DNA from: Methanoculleus sp.
Lineage (GTDB): Archaea > Halobacteriota > Methanomicrobia > Methanomicrobiales > Methanoculleaceae
DNA length: 64,000 nt
Reading direction: 5' to 3'
Assembly (NCBI RefSeq): GCF_020696975.1
Contig: NZ_JAJGBK010000014.1
Coordinates: forward strand, 1-64,000
Shown here: piece by piece, positions 7,720 to 14,419 of the stretch
How positions within the stretch are numbered: the stretch's first letter is position 1
Layout of the letters: each line of letters starts with the position of its first letter
Position numbers and translations under genes: made by a program
The notes under the pieces: generated by a model
What the model was told of the DNA's origin: nothing
Databases searched by the model: none
What the model saw: only the letters and a program-made list of their open reading frames with translations

Positions 7720-8526
7720 ATGGCAGAACGGTTTGAGATGGGATCGAGACTCAAAGGCGAGAGTCTGGTCCGGCGGGGCCTGCTCCGCGAGACTGAGGGG
7801 GGCGAGCAGATCAGGATCATGCCCGACCTGAACGTCGTCAAGATCGGCGGCCACGGCGTCATCGACTACGGGCGGGAAGTCATCTATCCGCTGATCGAAG
7901 AGATCGGGGAGCTCTCCCGGAACAACAAGATCCTGGTCGCCACCGGCGGCGGCGCCCGGGTGCGGCATATCCTGGACGTCGGGATCGATCTCGGGATGCC
8001 GACGGGGGTGCTTGCGGAGCTCGCGGGCAAGATCAGCGAGCAGAACGCTATCATGATGTCCATCCTCTTCTCGAAGTACAACGGCACCCGGATCCACACC
8101 GACGATCTCTTAAACCTCCCTTCGCTCATATCCCTCGGGATGTTGCCGGTCGTCCAGGGCACCCCGCCCTACGGGCTGTACGAGCACCCCCCGAAACTCG
8201 GGAGCATCCCCCCACACCGGACCGACACCGGCGCCTTCCTGATGGCCGAGGTCGTGGGCGGGAAGAACTGCATCCTCGGGAAGAACGTCGACGGGCTCTA
8301 CACGGAGAACCCGTTTGAAAACCCGGACGCCGAGTTTATAGCGGAGATCGCGGCCGACGAGCTCCTGGAGATGCAACTGGAGGATATGGTGCTCGAACCG
8401 ATGGCAGTCGAGCTCCTCCGGGACGCCGTCCATGTCAGAGAGATCAAGGTGGTGAACGCCCACATCCCCGGCAATATCGCAAAGGCTGTCAACGGGGAGC
8501 GGGTCGGCACGATCATACGGGCCTGA
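7720..8526 (+). CDS. Molybdenum storage protein (MosA/MosB)-like protein, amino acid kinase superfamily
   Basis: Protein of 268 residues with the amino acid kinase fold. It resembles Azotobacter MosA/MosB more than ordinary uridylate kinases: IRIMPDLNVVKIGGHGVIDY (31-50), TGGGARVRHI (75-84), IPPHRTDTGAF (163-173), NVDGLYTENP (189-198) and a C-terminus HVREIKVVNAHIPGN followed by ERVGTIIRA all parallel the storage protein as I recall it. MosAB forms an ATP-dependent cage that holds polyoxomolybdate or tungstate clusters; here only one gene exists, so any cage would be homomeric. Between two tungstate/molybdate import systems, an oxyanion storage or buffering role is plausible. The alternative is a divergent UMP kinase. 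Confidence 0.72.
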   Translation: MAERFEMGSRLKGESLVRRGLLRETEGGEQIRIMPDLNVVKIGGHGVIDYGREVIYPLIEEIGELSRNNKILVATGGGARVRHILDVGIDLGMPTGVLAELAGKISEQNAIMMSILFSKYNGTRIHTDDLLNLPSLISLGMLPVVQGTPPYGLYEHPPKLGSIPPHRTDTGAFLMAEVVGGKNCILGKNVDGLYTENPFENPDAEFIAEIAADELLEMQLEDMVLEPMAVELLRDAVHVREIKVVNAHIPGNIAKAVNGERVGTIIRA

Positions 8527-8540
8527 CAGCCCGAAGTCAA

Positions 8541-8549
8541 TCTCTTTTT
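8541..8549 (+). terminator. Oligo-T terminator after the MosA-like gene
   Basis: TCTCTTTTT begins 15 bases after the stop codon. Short T-runs without a needed hairpin are the usual intrinsic stop signal for archaeal RNA polymerase. Confidence 0.45.
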
Positions 8550-8613
8550 GTTAACTGATGAGAAGCCTTCTTTAGTCTTGCGAGTGGATACAGTACAGCA
8601 TACGAGCGATCCC

Positions 8614-9312
8614 ATGACTCTTTATCTCGGCATTGACGACACCGACACCCGCGAGTCCCGGGGGACCGGACGACTCGCCCGCGCGATTGCAGCAGAACTC
8701 GCCAGGAGATACACCGTGACGGGGGTGACCCGGCACCAGCTCTTTGTCCACCCCGCCGTCCCCTACACATCCCACAACAGCTCCGCCGTCATCCATATCC
8801 AGGAAGGAGAGAACGGGGCCGCGGCCGACGTCTTCGCGACGGCAAAGGAACTGATGCTCGCCGACTTCATCGAGGGGAGCGACCCCGGCATCTGCGTCGC
8901 CGCCGGCCGGACCATCGACGGCACCCTCCACCGGTTCGGGCTCGCCGCAAAGACGAGCATCGTGACGCAGGAAGAGGCGCGAAGACTTGCCCGCAATGCC
9001 GGAATCCTCCTCGAAGGGCTCGGCGGTACCGAGGACGGCGTCATCGGCGCGCTTGCCGGCGTCGGGCTCGCGGCGTCGGGCAACGACGGCCGGTTCGTCC
9101 AGAAAGGAACGACCCGGGACCTCCGCGGCAGCCAGACGGTCGCCGCGATCCTCGCCTCAGGCGTCGACCGTGTCTCGACCAGGGACGGGAAGACGGTCAG
9201 CGAAGGCATCGTCACCCTCCGGAAGTTCCCGAAACCCGCCTTCATCGAGGGAAACGCCGTCCTCTTCGTCGAGGCTGACGGTGACGCCTACCGCGACATC
9301 GTGGTCGGGTGA
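8614..9312 (+). CDS. Stand-alone TiaS-like domain protein
   Basis: Protein of 232 residues. The start MTLYLGIDDTDTRESRGTG has the IDDTD signature of the catalytic core of TiaS (tRNA-Ile2 agmatidine synthetase), and GTEDGVIGALAGVGLAASGN matches the second conserved block. The C-terminal kinase-like, OB-fold and zinc-ribbon parts of true TiaS are absent, so it cannot be assumed to modify tRNA. ATG 8614 is used because it begins the conserved core; an upstream ATG at 8548 would add unconserved residues. It sits between the storage-like gene and tupA. The role is unknown. Confidence 0.6.
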   Translation: MTLYLGIDDTDTRESRGTGRLARAIAAELARRYTVTGVTRHQLFVHPAVPYTSHNSSAVIHIQEGENGAAADVFATAKELMLADFIEGSDPGICVAAGRTIDGTLHRFGLAAKTSIVTQEEARRLARNAGILLEGLGGTEDGVIGALAGVGLAASGNDGRFVQKGTTRDLRGSQTVAAILASGVDRVSTRDGKTVSEGIVTLRKFPKPAFIEGNAVLFVEADGDAYRDIVVG

Positions 9313-9420
9313 CGATGACCGGGGTCGGAACGACCACACTCTATCAAATCCATTTTTCAACCGACCACCCACGCAAAAATAGGTAAACCTAATCAAGTTA
9401 ACACCAGCACAAAACGACAG

Positions 9421-9447
9421 TATTTAAGTGTGAGTATTCCGACACTT
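9421..9447 (+). promoter_or_regulatory. tupA promoter: TATA element with inverted repeat AAGTGT-N10-ACACTT
   Basis: TATTTAAG at 9421-9428 sits about 25 bases before the ATG at 9450, which would make the transcript leaderless or nearly so. A perfect six-base inverted repeat, AAGTGT (9426-9431) and ACACTT (9442-9447), fills the space between TATA and start. An operator here would block polymerase entry, as expected for a metal- or oxyanion-responsive repressor. The regulator is unknown. Confidence 0.45.
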
Positions 9448-9449
9448 CC

Positions 9450-10385
9450 ATGATATTTATGGTAAGACGAACCCTTTTCGCTGTTGCGGCCGTCATGGTC
9501 GCCTTCCTGCTCATCTGCGGCTGTACCGGGACGACATCCGACCCGACTCCCGTAGAAAAGCAGCAACTCCGTATCGCGACGACGACGAGCCTCTACGACA
9601 CCAAACTCCTCGATCACCTCACACCGATCTTTGAGGAGAAGTATAACGCCGAGGTGCTGATCGTCTCCGCCGGGACCGGCAAAGCGCTCGAGTACGGGCA
9701 GCGGGGCGACGTGGACGTCATGATGGTCCACGACCGCGCACGTGAGGACACCTTCCTCGCCGACGGCTACGGGACCGACAGGCGCGTCTTCGCCTACAAC
9801 TACTTCGTCCTCGTCGGACCGGAGTCCGACCCGGCAAATGTCAGCGGCATGGCTCCCGAAGCAGCCTTCACCGCCATCCGCGAGAAGGGAATGGCCGGCG
9901 ACGCGAGCGTGATCTTCGTCTCGCGCGGCGACGCATCGGGCACACACTCTAAAGAGCAGGCCATCTGGAAGGCCGCCGGGTTCAACTACTCGGCAGAGGT
10001 GAAAGGTTCCGGCGACTGGTACCAGGAGGCCGGGACAGGCATGGGCGCGACCCTTGAGATGGCAAACGAGAAAGAGGCCTACACCCTCTCCGACATCGGG
10101 ACCTACCTCGCCTACAAGGGCAACCTTGACCTTGTGACGATCGTGGACGAGGGCGACATCCTGCTCAACGTCTACTCCGCGATGCAGATCAACCCCGAGA
10201 AGTTCCCCGACATCAACAGCTCCGTCGCAAAGGACTGGGTCAACTTCATGATCTCCGACGAGATCCAGCAGGAGATCGCCTCCTTCGGTGTCGACCAGTA
10301 TGGCCAGCCGCTCTTCTACGCAGCCCAGAACGACTGGGAGAAGATCGGCGTGACCGAGGCTGAAGTAAAGAACCCGGTTGTCTGA
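9450..10385 (+). CDS. tupA: Tungstate ABC transporter substrate-binding lipoprotein TupA
   Basis: Secreted binding protein of 311 residues for tungstate. A signal peptide ends in LLICGC, so a lipid-anchored cysteine around residue 25 is likely. The TupA hallmark ATTTSLYDTKLLDHL follows, and SRGDASGTHSKEQAIW around residue 156 supplies further oxyanion ligands; AGTGMGATLEMANEKEAY is also typical. TupA-type proteins bind tungstate very tightly and are distinct from WtpA, so the region has two unrelated binding-protein classes. Start could be 9450 or 9462. A TATA box and dyad lie immediately upstream. Confidence 0.9.
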   Translation: MIFMVRRTLFAVAAVMVAFLLICGCTGTTSDPTPVEKQQLRIATTTSLYDTKLLDHLTPIFEEKYNAEVLIVSAGTGKALEYGQRGDVDVMMVHDRAREDTFLADGYGTDRRVFAYNYFVLVGPESDPANVSGMAPEAAFTAIREKGMAGDASVIFVSRGDASGTHSKEQAIWKAAGFNYSAEVKGSGDWYQEAGTGMGATLEMANEKEAYTLSDIGTYLAYKGNLDLVTIVDEGDILLNVYSAMQINPEKFPDINSSVAKDWVNFMISDEIQQEIASFGVDQYGQPLFYAAQNDWEKIGVTEAEVKNPVV

Positions 10386-10406
10386 GCCGGTAACAATCTT
10401 CACTCC

Positions 10407-10411
10407 TTTTT
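10407..10411 (+). terminator. T-run after tupA (possible attenuator)
   Basis: Five T follow CTCC about 20 bases after the tupA stop. It may partially terminate transcription and give more binding protein than permease, as is common for importer operons. Confidence 0.35.
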
Positions 10412-10442
10412 GCCTCCGGCGGACCATAATCAGGTGCAGAGT

Positions 10443-11144
10443 ATGTACGAGATCATCGAGGGATTCCTGGAGGCGGCAAGACTCATCGCCACGTTTGATG
10501 GCGATGTGATGGGAATCGCCGCACGAAGCATCATCATCTCGCTCACCGCAACCGTGCTCGCCACCCTGATTGCCGTCCCGCTCGGGGCCGCGATCTACTT
10601 CGGGACGTTTCCCGGCAAGAAGAGCCTGATCAACCTGATCCAGACGCTCTACTCCCTGCCGACGGTCATCGTCGGGCTGCTCATATTCCTGCTCATATCC
10701 CGTGTCGGGCCGTTCGGCTTTATGCGGCTTCTCTTCACCCCGACCGCCATGGTCATCGCCCAGACGGTCCTGGTCCTCCCGATCATGACCGGCCTCACGA
10801 TATCCGCGCTCTCCGGGGTCGACCCGGTCATCAGGGATACCCTCCGCTCGCTCGGGGCGACCCACCTCCAGTTCCTTGTGAACATCATGAAGGAGGCCCG
10901 GTTTGCAATCCTCGCGGCCGTCGCGATCGGGTTCGGGCGGGCGATATCCGAGGTCGGAGCCGCAATCCTTGTGGGCGGCAACATCATGGCGTCATCGTTC
11001 GCGAGTTCGACCCGGGTGCTGACGACCGCGATATCCCTTGAGACCTCGATGGGGAACATCTCCCAGTCCATCGCGCTCGGAATCGTCCTCCTTGCAATCG
11101 CCCTCGCCGTCAACCTCGTCATAACGACGATCCAGCACCGGTGA
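10443..11144 (+). CDS. tupB: Tungstate ABC transporter permease TupB
   Basis: Permease of 233 residues. About five hydrophobic segments are visible, such as IIISLTATVLATLIAVPLGA and YSLPTVIVGLLIFLLISRVG. The coupling loop is DTLRSLGATHLQFLVNIMKE, with the conserved LGA core. ATG 10443 has AGGTG seven bases upstream and begins with the conserved MYEIIEGF; a non-ATG extension to 10410 exists but lacks support. The next gene begins four bases after the stop, consistent with a tupABC operon. Confidence 0.88.
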   Translation: MYEIIEGFLEAARLIATFDGDVMGIAARSIIISLTATVLATLIAVPLGAAIYFGTFPGKKSLINLIQTLYSLPTVIVGLLIFLLISRVGPFGFMRLLFTPTAMVIAQTVLVLPIMTGLTISALSGVDPVIRDTLRSLGATHLQFLVNIMKEARFAILAAVAIGFGRAISEVGAAILVGGNIMASSFASSTRVLTTAISLETSMGNISQSIALGIVLLAIALAVNLVITTIQHR

Positions 11145-11148
11145 CCCT

Positions 11149-12225
11149 ATGATTGAACTTGATAACGTCTCAAAGCAGTTTGACGGTCCGGCGGTCCTTG
11201 CCGGCGTCACCGCACGCATCAGGCGGGGAGAGATCTTCACCGTCATCGGCCCCTCCGGGTCCGGAAAGTCGACCCTGCTGCGCCTCATCGACCTCCTCGA
11301 CTCCCCGACGGGAGGGACGATCCGGGTCAACGGCACCGATATCCACGCAAACGGTGAAGAAAGCCTCCGGATTCGCCGGATGATGGGGATGGTCTTCCAG
11401 AAACCCGCCGTCTTCAACACCACGGTCACCGAGAACGTCGCCGTCGGCCTTCGGTTCCGGGGAGCGGAGGAGAGGGTGGTTCGAGAGAAGGTCGAGGAAG
11501 CCCTCGCCATGGTCGGCCTTGCCGATTACGGGGAGCGGCGGGCCCGGACGCTCTCGGGTGGAGAGATGCAGCGGGTGGCGCTTGCCCGGGCGATGGTGAT
11601 CGAGCCGGAGATCCTCCTTATGGACGAACCGACCGCGAACCTCGACCCGGTCTCGGTGGAGAAGATCGAGGAGCTGGTGCTGCGGATCAACCGCGACCTC
11701 GGGACGACGATCCTCTTCTCGACCCACGACATGTACCAGGGCCAGCGGCTCGCCCACCGGGTCGGTGTCCTGATGAACGGTATCTTCGCACAGGTGGGGA
11801 CCCCGAGGGAGGTCTTCACCCTGCCCGCGACCCGGGAGGTCGCCCGGTTTGTCGGGATCGAGAACATCATCGACGGGGTTGTCGTCGCTGAGAACGGCAT
11901 CTCCGTCATCGATGCCGGCGGAATACGGATCCGGGCGCGATCGCCGTTGTCCCGGGGCGAACAGGTCGCCCTCTGCATCCGGTCGGAGGACCTGCGGGTC
12001 TTCCTTGAGGAGGGAGGAAAGACTCATCTCAACGGGAACACCCTCCCCGGCACCGTGGCCTCCATCGTGCCCCGCGGCCCGTTCAGCAGGGTGACGGTCG
12101 ACTGCGGGTTTGCTCTTTCGTCCGTCCTCTCCTGGAAAGCGGTGGACAACCTCGGCATCCGGGAAGGGAGCCGGGTTACCGTCTCGTTTGCCGCGGAGTC
12201 GGTCCACGTTATCCGGCAGGAGTGA
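11149..12225 (+). CDS. tupC: Tungstate ABC transporter ATP-binding protein TupC with C-terminal TOBE-like domain
   Basis: ATPase of 358 residues partnering TupB. Walker A GPSGSGKST (34-42), Q-loop in MVFQKP (about 84), signature LSGGEMQ (135-141) and Walker B ILLMDEP (about 155-161) are all intact. The extra C-terminal domain from about residue 240 begins VGIENIIDG and resembles the tail of WtpC (VGIENILDG). Many TupC proteins consist of the nucleotide-binding domain alone, so this one may have gained feedback control by bound oxyanion. It ends the operon. Confidence 0.88.
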   Translation: MIELDNVSKQFDGPAVLAGVTARIRRGEIFTVIGPSGSGKSTLLRLIDLLDSPTGGTIRVNGTDIHANGEESLRIRRMMGMVFQKPAVFNTTVTENVAVGLRFRGAEERVVREKVEEALAMVGLADYGERRARTLSGGEMQRVALARAMVIEPEILLMDEPTANLDPVSVEKIEELVLRINRDLGTTILFSTHDMYQGQRLAHRVGVLMNGIFAQVGTPREVFTLPATREVARFVGIENIIDGVVVAENGISVIDAGGIRIRARSPLSRGEQVALCIRSEDLRVFLEEGGKTHLNGNTLPGTVASIVPRGPFSRVTVDCGFALSSVLSWKAVDNLGIREGSRVTVSFAAESVHVIRQE

Positions 12226-12262
12226 CGGGCGCCTCCACCCCGGGTCTTGGTGTGAAGATGGA

Positions 12263-13210
12263 TTACCGCGACGTCGGCGCCGAAGGCTCCACCACCCCCC
12301 CGCTCTGGACCATCCGGATCTTCTCTATAGCGTCCTCCGCGACGCTCTTCTCCTCCGCATCCCCGCTCCGGGCGAGAGCCTCGAGAGCGTCGATCGCTCG
12401 CGGGTTGCCGATGTACTTGAGCGCTCCGGCCGCATAGAGCCGGACGTTCCTGTCGGCATCCTTCGTCGCGCCGATGAGCGGGTCCACTGCAAGATCGCCC
12501 ATCCGGAAAAGAGCGCCGGCCGCCGCCCCCCGGACGTCGGTGTTCTCGTCATGGAGCGCCCCGATGAGCGCCGCGACCGCGGAAGCCTCCCCGGTATCAC
12601 CAAGGACACCAAGCACGACGGTCCGCACCTCGGGATCGGGGTCGGCGAGCATCGCGGTGAGCGGTTCCACCGATCCGCGGCCGAACTTCGCTATGGCTCC
12701 CGTCGCCTGGCACCGGAGATCGTCGTTTGGGTCCTTGAGCGCCCGGATCAGGGACTCCACCGCTGACGGATCGCCTATCTCGCCAAGGATGGCGGCCGCG
12801 TAGACACGCCGGAGGTCCCGCCGGGTCTCGATCTCCCAGGTCTGGCCCCCGGGCCCGGTCACGGTCGCCTGCCCCCCGGCAGTCGTCGGCTCCTCGTACT
12901 TCCCCGACGCCTCCGGGTTCTCGATGAGTTCGATCAGCGGTTCGACCGACGCACCCTCGAGCAGGGTGAGCGAGTCCGCCGCCGCTTCCCTCACCGCCGT
13001 CAGCGGGTCGCCGAGGGCCCGGATGAGCGGATCGACCTCCTTCACCCCGCCGAAGTCCCCGAGCGCCAGAGCGGCCCGCTGGCGGGTCAGGCCGTCACCG
13101 CTCCCGAGCGCCTCGATCAGGCCGTCGATGTCCTCCTCGGCCCGCAGCAGATCGATATTGAACCTCCTTTCGCCCTGCTGCTCCTCGATAAAACTGCTCT
13201 CTTGCTCCAA
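12263..13210 (-). CDS. HEAT-repeat (PBS-lyase-like) protein, paralogue A
   Basis: Soluble alpha-solenoid protein of 315 residues made of roughly 31-residue HEAT-like repeats, for example VDPLIRALGDPLTAVREAAA, VESLIRALKDPNDDLRCQAT and VAALIGALHDENTDVRGAAA. Such proteins usually serve as protein-binding scaffolds. Between the first repeats and the ILGEIGDP repeat lies a short linker (about residues 105-130). The start is a TTG at 13210 with GGAGG eight bases upstream; no ATG is available in frame. It lies 106 bases downstream of a related gene and shares its layout, except for that gene's inserted repeat block. Partner unknown. Confidence 0.75.
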   Translation of the reverse strand: MEQESSFIEEQQGERRFNIDLLRAEEDIDGLIEALGSGDGLTRQRAALALGDFGGVKEVDPLIRALGDPLTAVREAAADSLTLLEGASVEPLIELIENPEASGKYEEPTTAGGQATVTGPGGQTWEIETRRDLRRVYAAAILGEIGDPSAVESLIRALKDPNDDLRCQATGAIAKFGRGSVEPLTAMLADPDPEVRTVVLGVLGDTGEASAVAALIGALHDENTDVRGAAAGALFRMGDLAVDPLIGATKDADRNVRLYAAGALKYIGNPRAIDALEALARSGDAEEKSVAEDAIEKIRMVQSGGVVEPSAPTSR

Positions 13211-13316
13211 CCATTTCGCCTCCGGGTCCGGCGTATACCATTACCCGATATAATAACCTTCTCCGGCAGGGATGGCCCGGCCGGGGAACCGCAAAAATGA
13301 GTGGCCGGTTCCGGCA

Positions 13317-14228
13317 TCAGCGCGATGCCGGTGGGACGACCGTGGGCGTACCCCGCCTCTCCCGGAACCGCACAAGCCCGTCCTCGGCCGCCCTCCTGAC
13401 GGCGGGGTCACTGTCGGAGAGCGCACGGTTGAGAGGGGCCTCCACCCGCGGATCGGCAATCTCGCCAAGGATGACGGCGGCATAAGCGCGGCGCAGTCCC
13501 CGCCCGGGAAGAGCACCCTCCGGTACGACGGCGGCCCTCCTTGCTCCGGGGAAGAGCCTTTCGTGCTCCTTCGCATCCTCAGGGCCGCCGAGGAGGTCGT
13601 GCTGGGCGAGCTCCCGATGCCGGAGAGGTTTTTGCGGCCCGACATCCCCCGGGCCGCCGAGGAGATCGTGCTGGGTGATCTCCCCCTCCGTATCGCGCGA
13701 CACTGCGCCCCCTGACTCCCGGATATCTGCCGGACCGCCGAGCGCATCGTGCTGGGCGAGGCCCTCCTCCTCATCACGGGCCCTTCCGCCCCCCGATTCC
13801 CGGATATCCGCGGGGCCGCCGAGCGCATCGTGCTGCCTGATGCCTCCATGGTGGCGGAGTCTCCTCTTTGCGGGCGGTATCCCCTCAGGCCCCCCGAGGA
13901 GGTCGACCTGGGTAACGCCCTCCTCCGGCGCCTCCTGCGGCATCCCATACGCTGCCGCGGCCTCAGGACGCTCCAGGAGGTCGATCAGCGGGTCGACCGC
14001 CGGCGTCCCGACCATGGCAAGCGCGTTCGCCGCCCCCTCCCGGACACGCTGATCCGGATCGGCGAGTGCATGGATGAGCGGATCCACCCCCCTCCATTCC
14101 CCGAGCGCGCCAAGGGCAAGGGCAGCATTCCGGCGGACAGCCGGATCGCCGCGCCGCAACGCCTCAGTCAGGCCGCCGATGTCTCGTCCGGACGTCATGC
14201 GCTCAAGATCGTATTGCTTCTCCCCCAT
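13317..14228 (-). CDS. HEAT-repeat protein, paralogue B, with inserted QHD-LGGP repeat block
   Basis: Protein of 303 residues. HEAT-like repeats occupy both ends ([40 protein letters not shown], then [20 protein letters not shown]). Where paralogue A has a short linker, this one carries about 120 residues with five copies of a 23- to 27-residue unit that starts Q-[HV]-D-[AL]-L-G-G-P. The two central copies both begin [16 protein letters not shown]. The block is hydrophilic and probably flexible or a repeated binding site. ATG 14228 matches the family start; an earlier in-frame ATG (14321) would extend through the promoter. A TATA-like stretch for this strand lies near 14303-14312. Confidence 0.72.
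   Translation of the reverse strand: MGEKQYDLERMTSGRDIGGLTEALRRGDPAVRRNAALALGALGEWRGVDPLIHALADPDQRVREGAANALAMVGTPAVDPLIDLLERPEAAAAYGMPQEAPEEGVTQVDLLGGPEGIPPAKRRLRHHGGIRQHDALGGPADIRESGGGRARDEEEGLAQHDALGGPADIRESGGAVSRDTEGEITQHDLLGGPGDVGPQKPLRHRELAQHDLLGGPEDAKEHERLFPGARRAAVVPEGALPGRGLRRAYAAVILGEIADPRVEAPLNRALSDSDPAVRRAAEDGLVRFRERRGTPTVVPPASR
13545..13910 (-). repeat. Protein-coded tandem repeat block (five QHDxLGGP units) in HEAT paralogue B
   Basis: Units begin at intervals of 25, 27, 27 and 23 codons. Each carries the core [Q][HV]D[AL]LGGP followed by a short charged segment. The second and third units share 16 identical leading residues, which points to recent duplication. I know of no named repeat family with this core. 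Confidence 0.7.
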
Positions 14229-14335
14229 TGGAAGATCCCTTCTTTGCACCACAATCACCTCAGGATAGGGCGTTGTAACCGGCGCAGAGTATAATAATCT
14301 TATGTATAAAAATCCCCACATACCATCCGAAGGAT

Positions 14336-14379
14336 CCGGGCCGTTTCCGGGAGGAATCCCACCGGGAAAGGCGGCCCGG
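14336..14379. promoter_or_regulatory. Long imperfect inverted repeat upstream of the copA TATA box
   Basis: CCGGGCCG (14336-14343) and CGGCCCGG (14372-14379) are perfect complements, and inside them TTTCC pairs with GGGAAA after small offsets. The structure ends nine bases before the TATA-like GATATTTAT at 14388-14396. It could bind a copper-responsive regulator or form a hairpin in read-through RNA. It is not a terminator for the neighbouring HEAT gene, which is transcribed away from it. Confidence 0.4.
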
Positions 14380-14419
14380 GGGTTACAGATATTTATCCCC
14401 GCAGAGCGAGGAGAGTACC

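Noticed and set aside
9393..10865. 490-codon minus-strand open frame over tupA and tupB
   Set aside because: It is the reverse shadow of strongly conserved tupA/tupB; composition (Arg, Gly, Asp, His rich) is typical for antisense frames in GC-rich genes.
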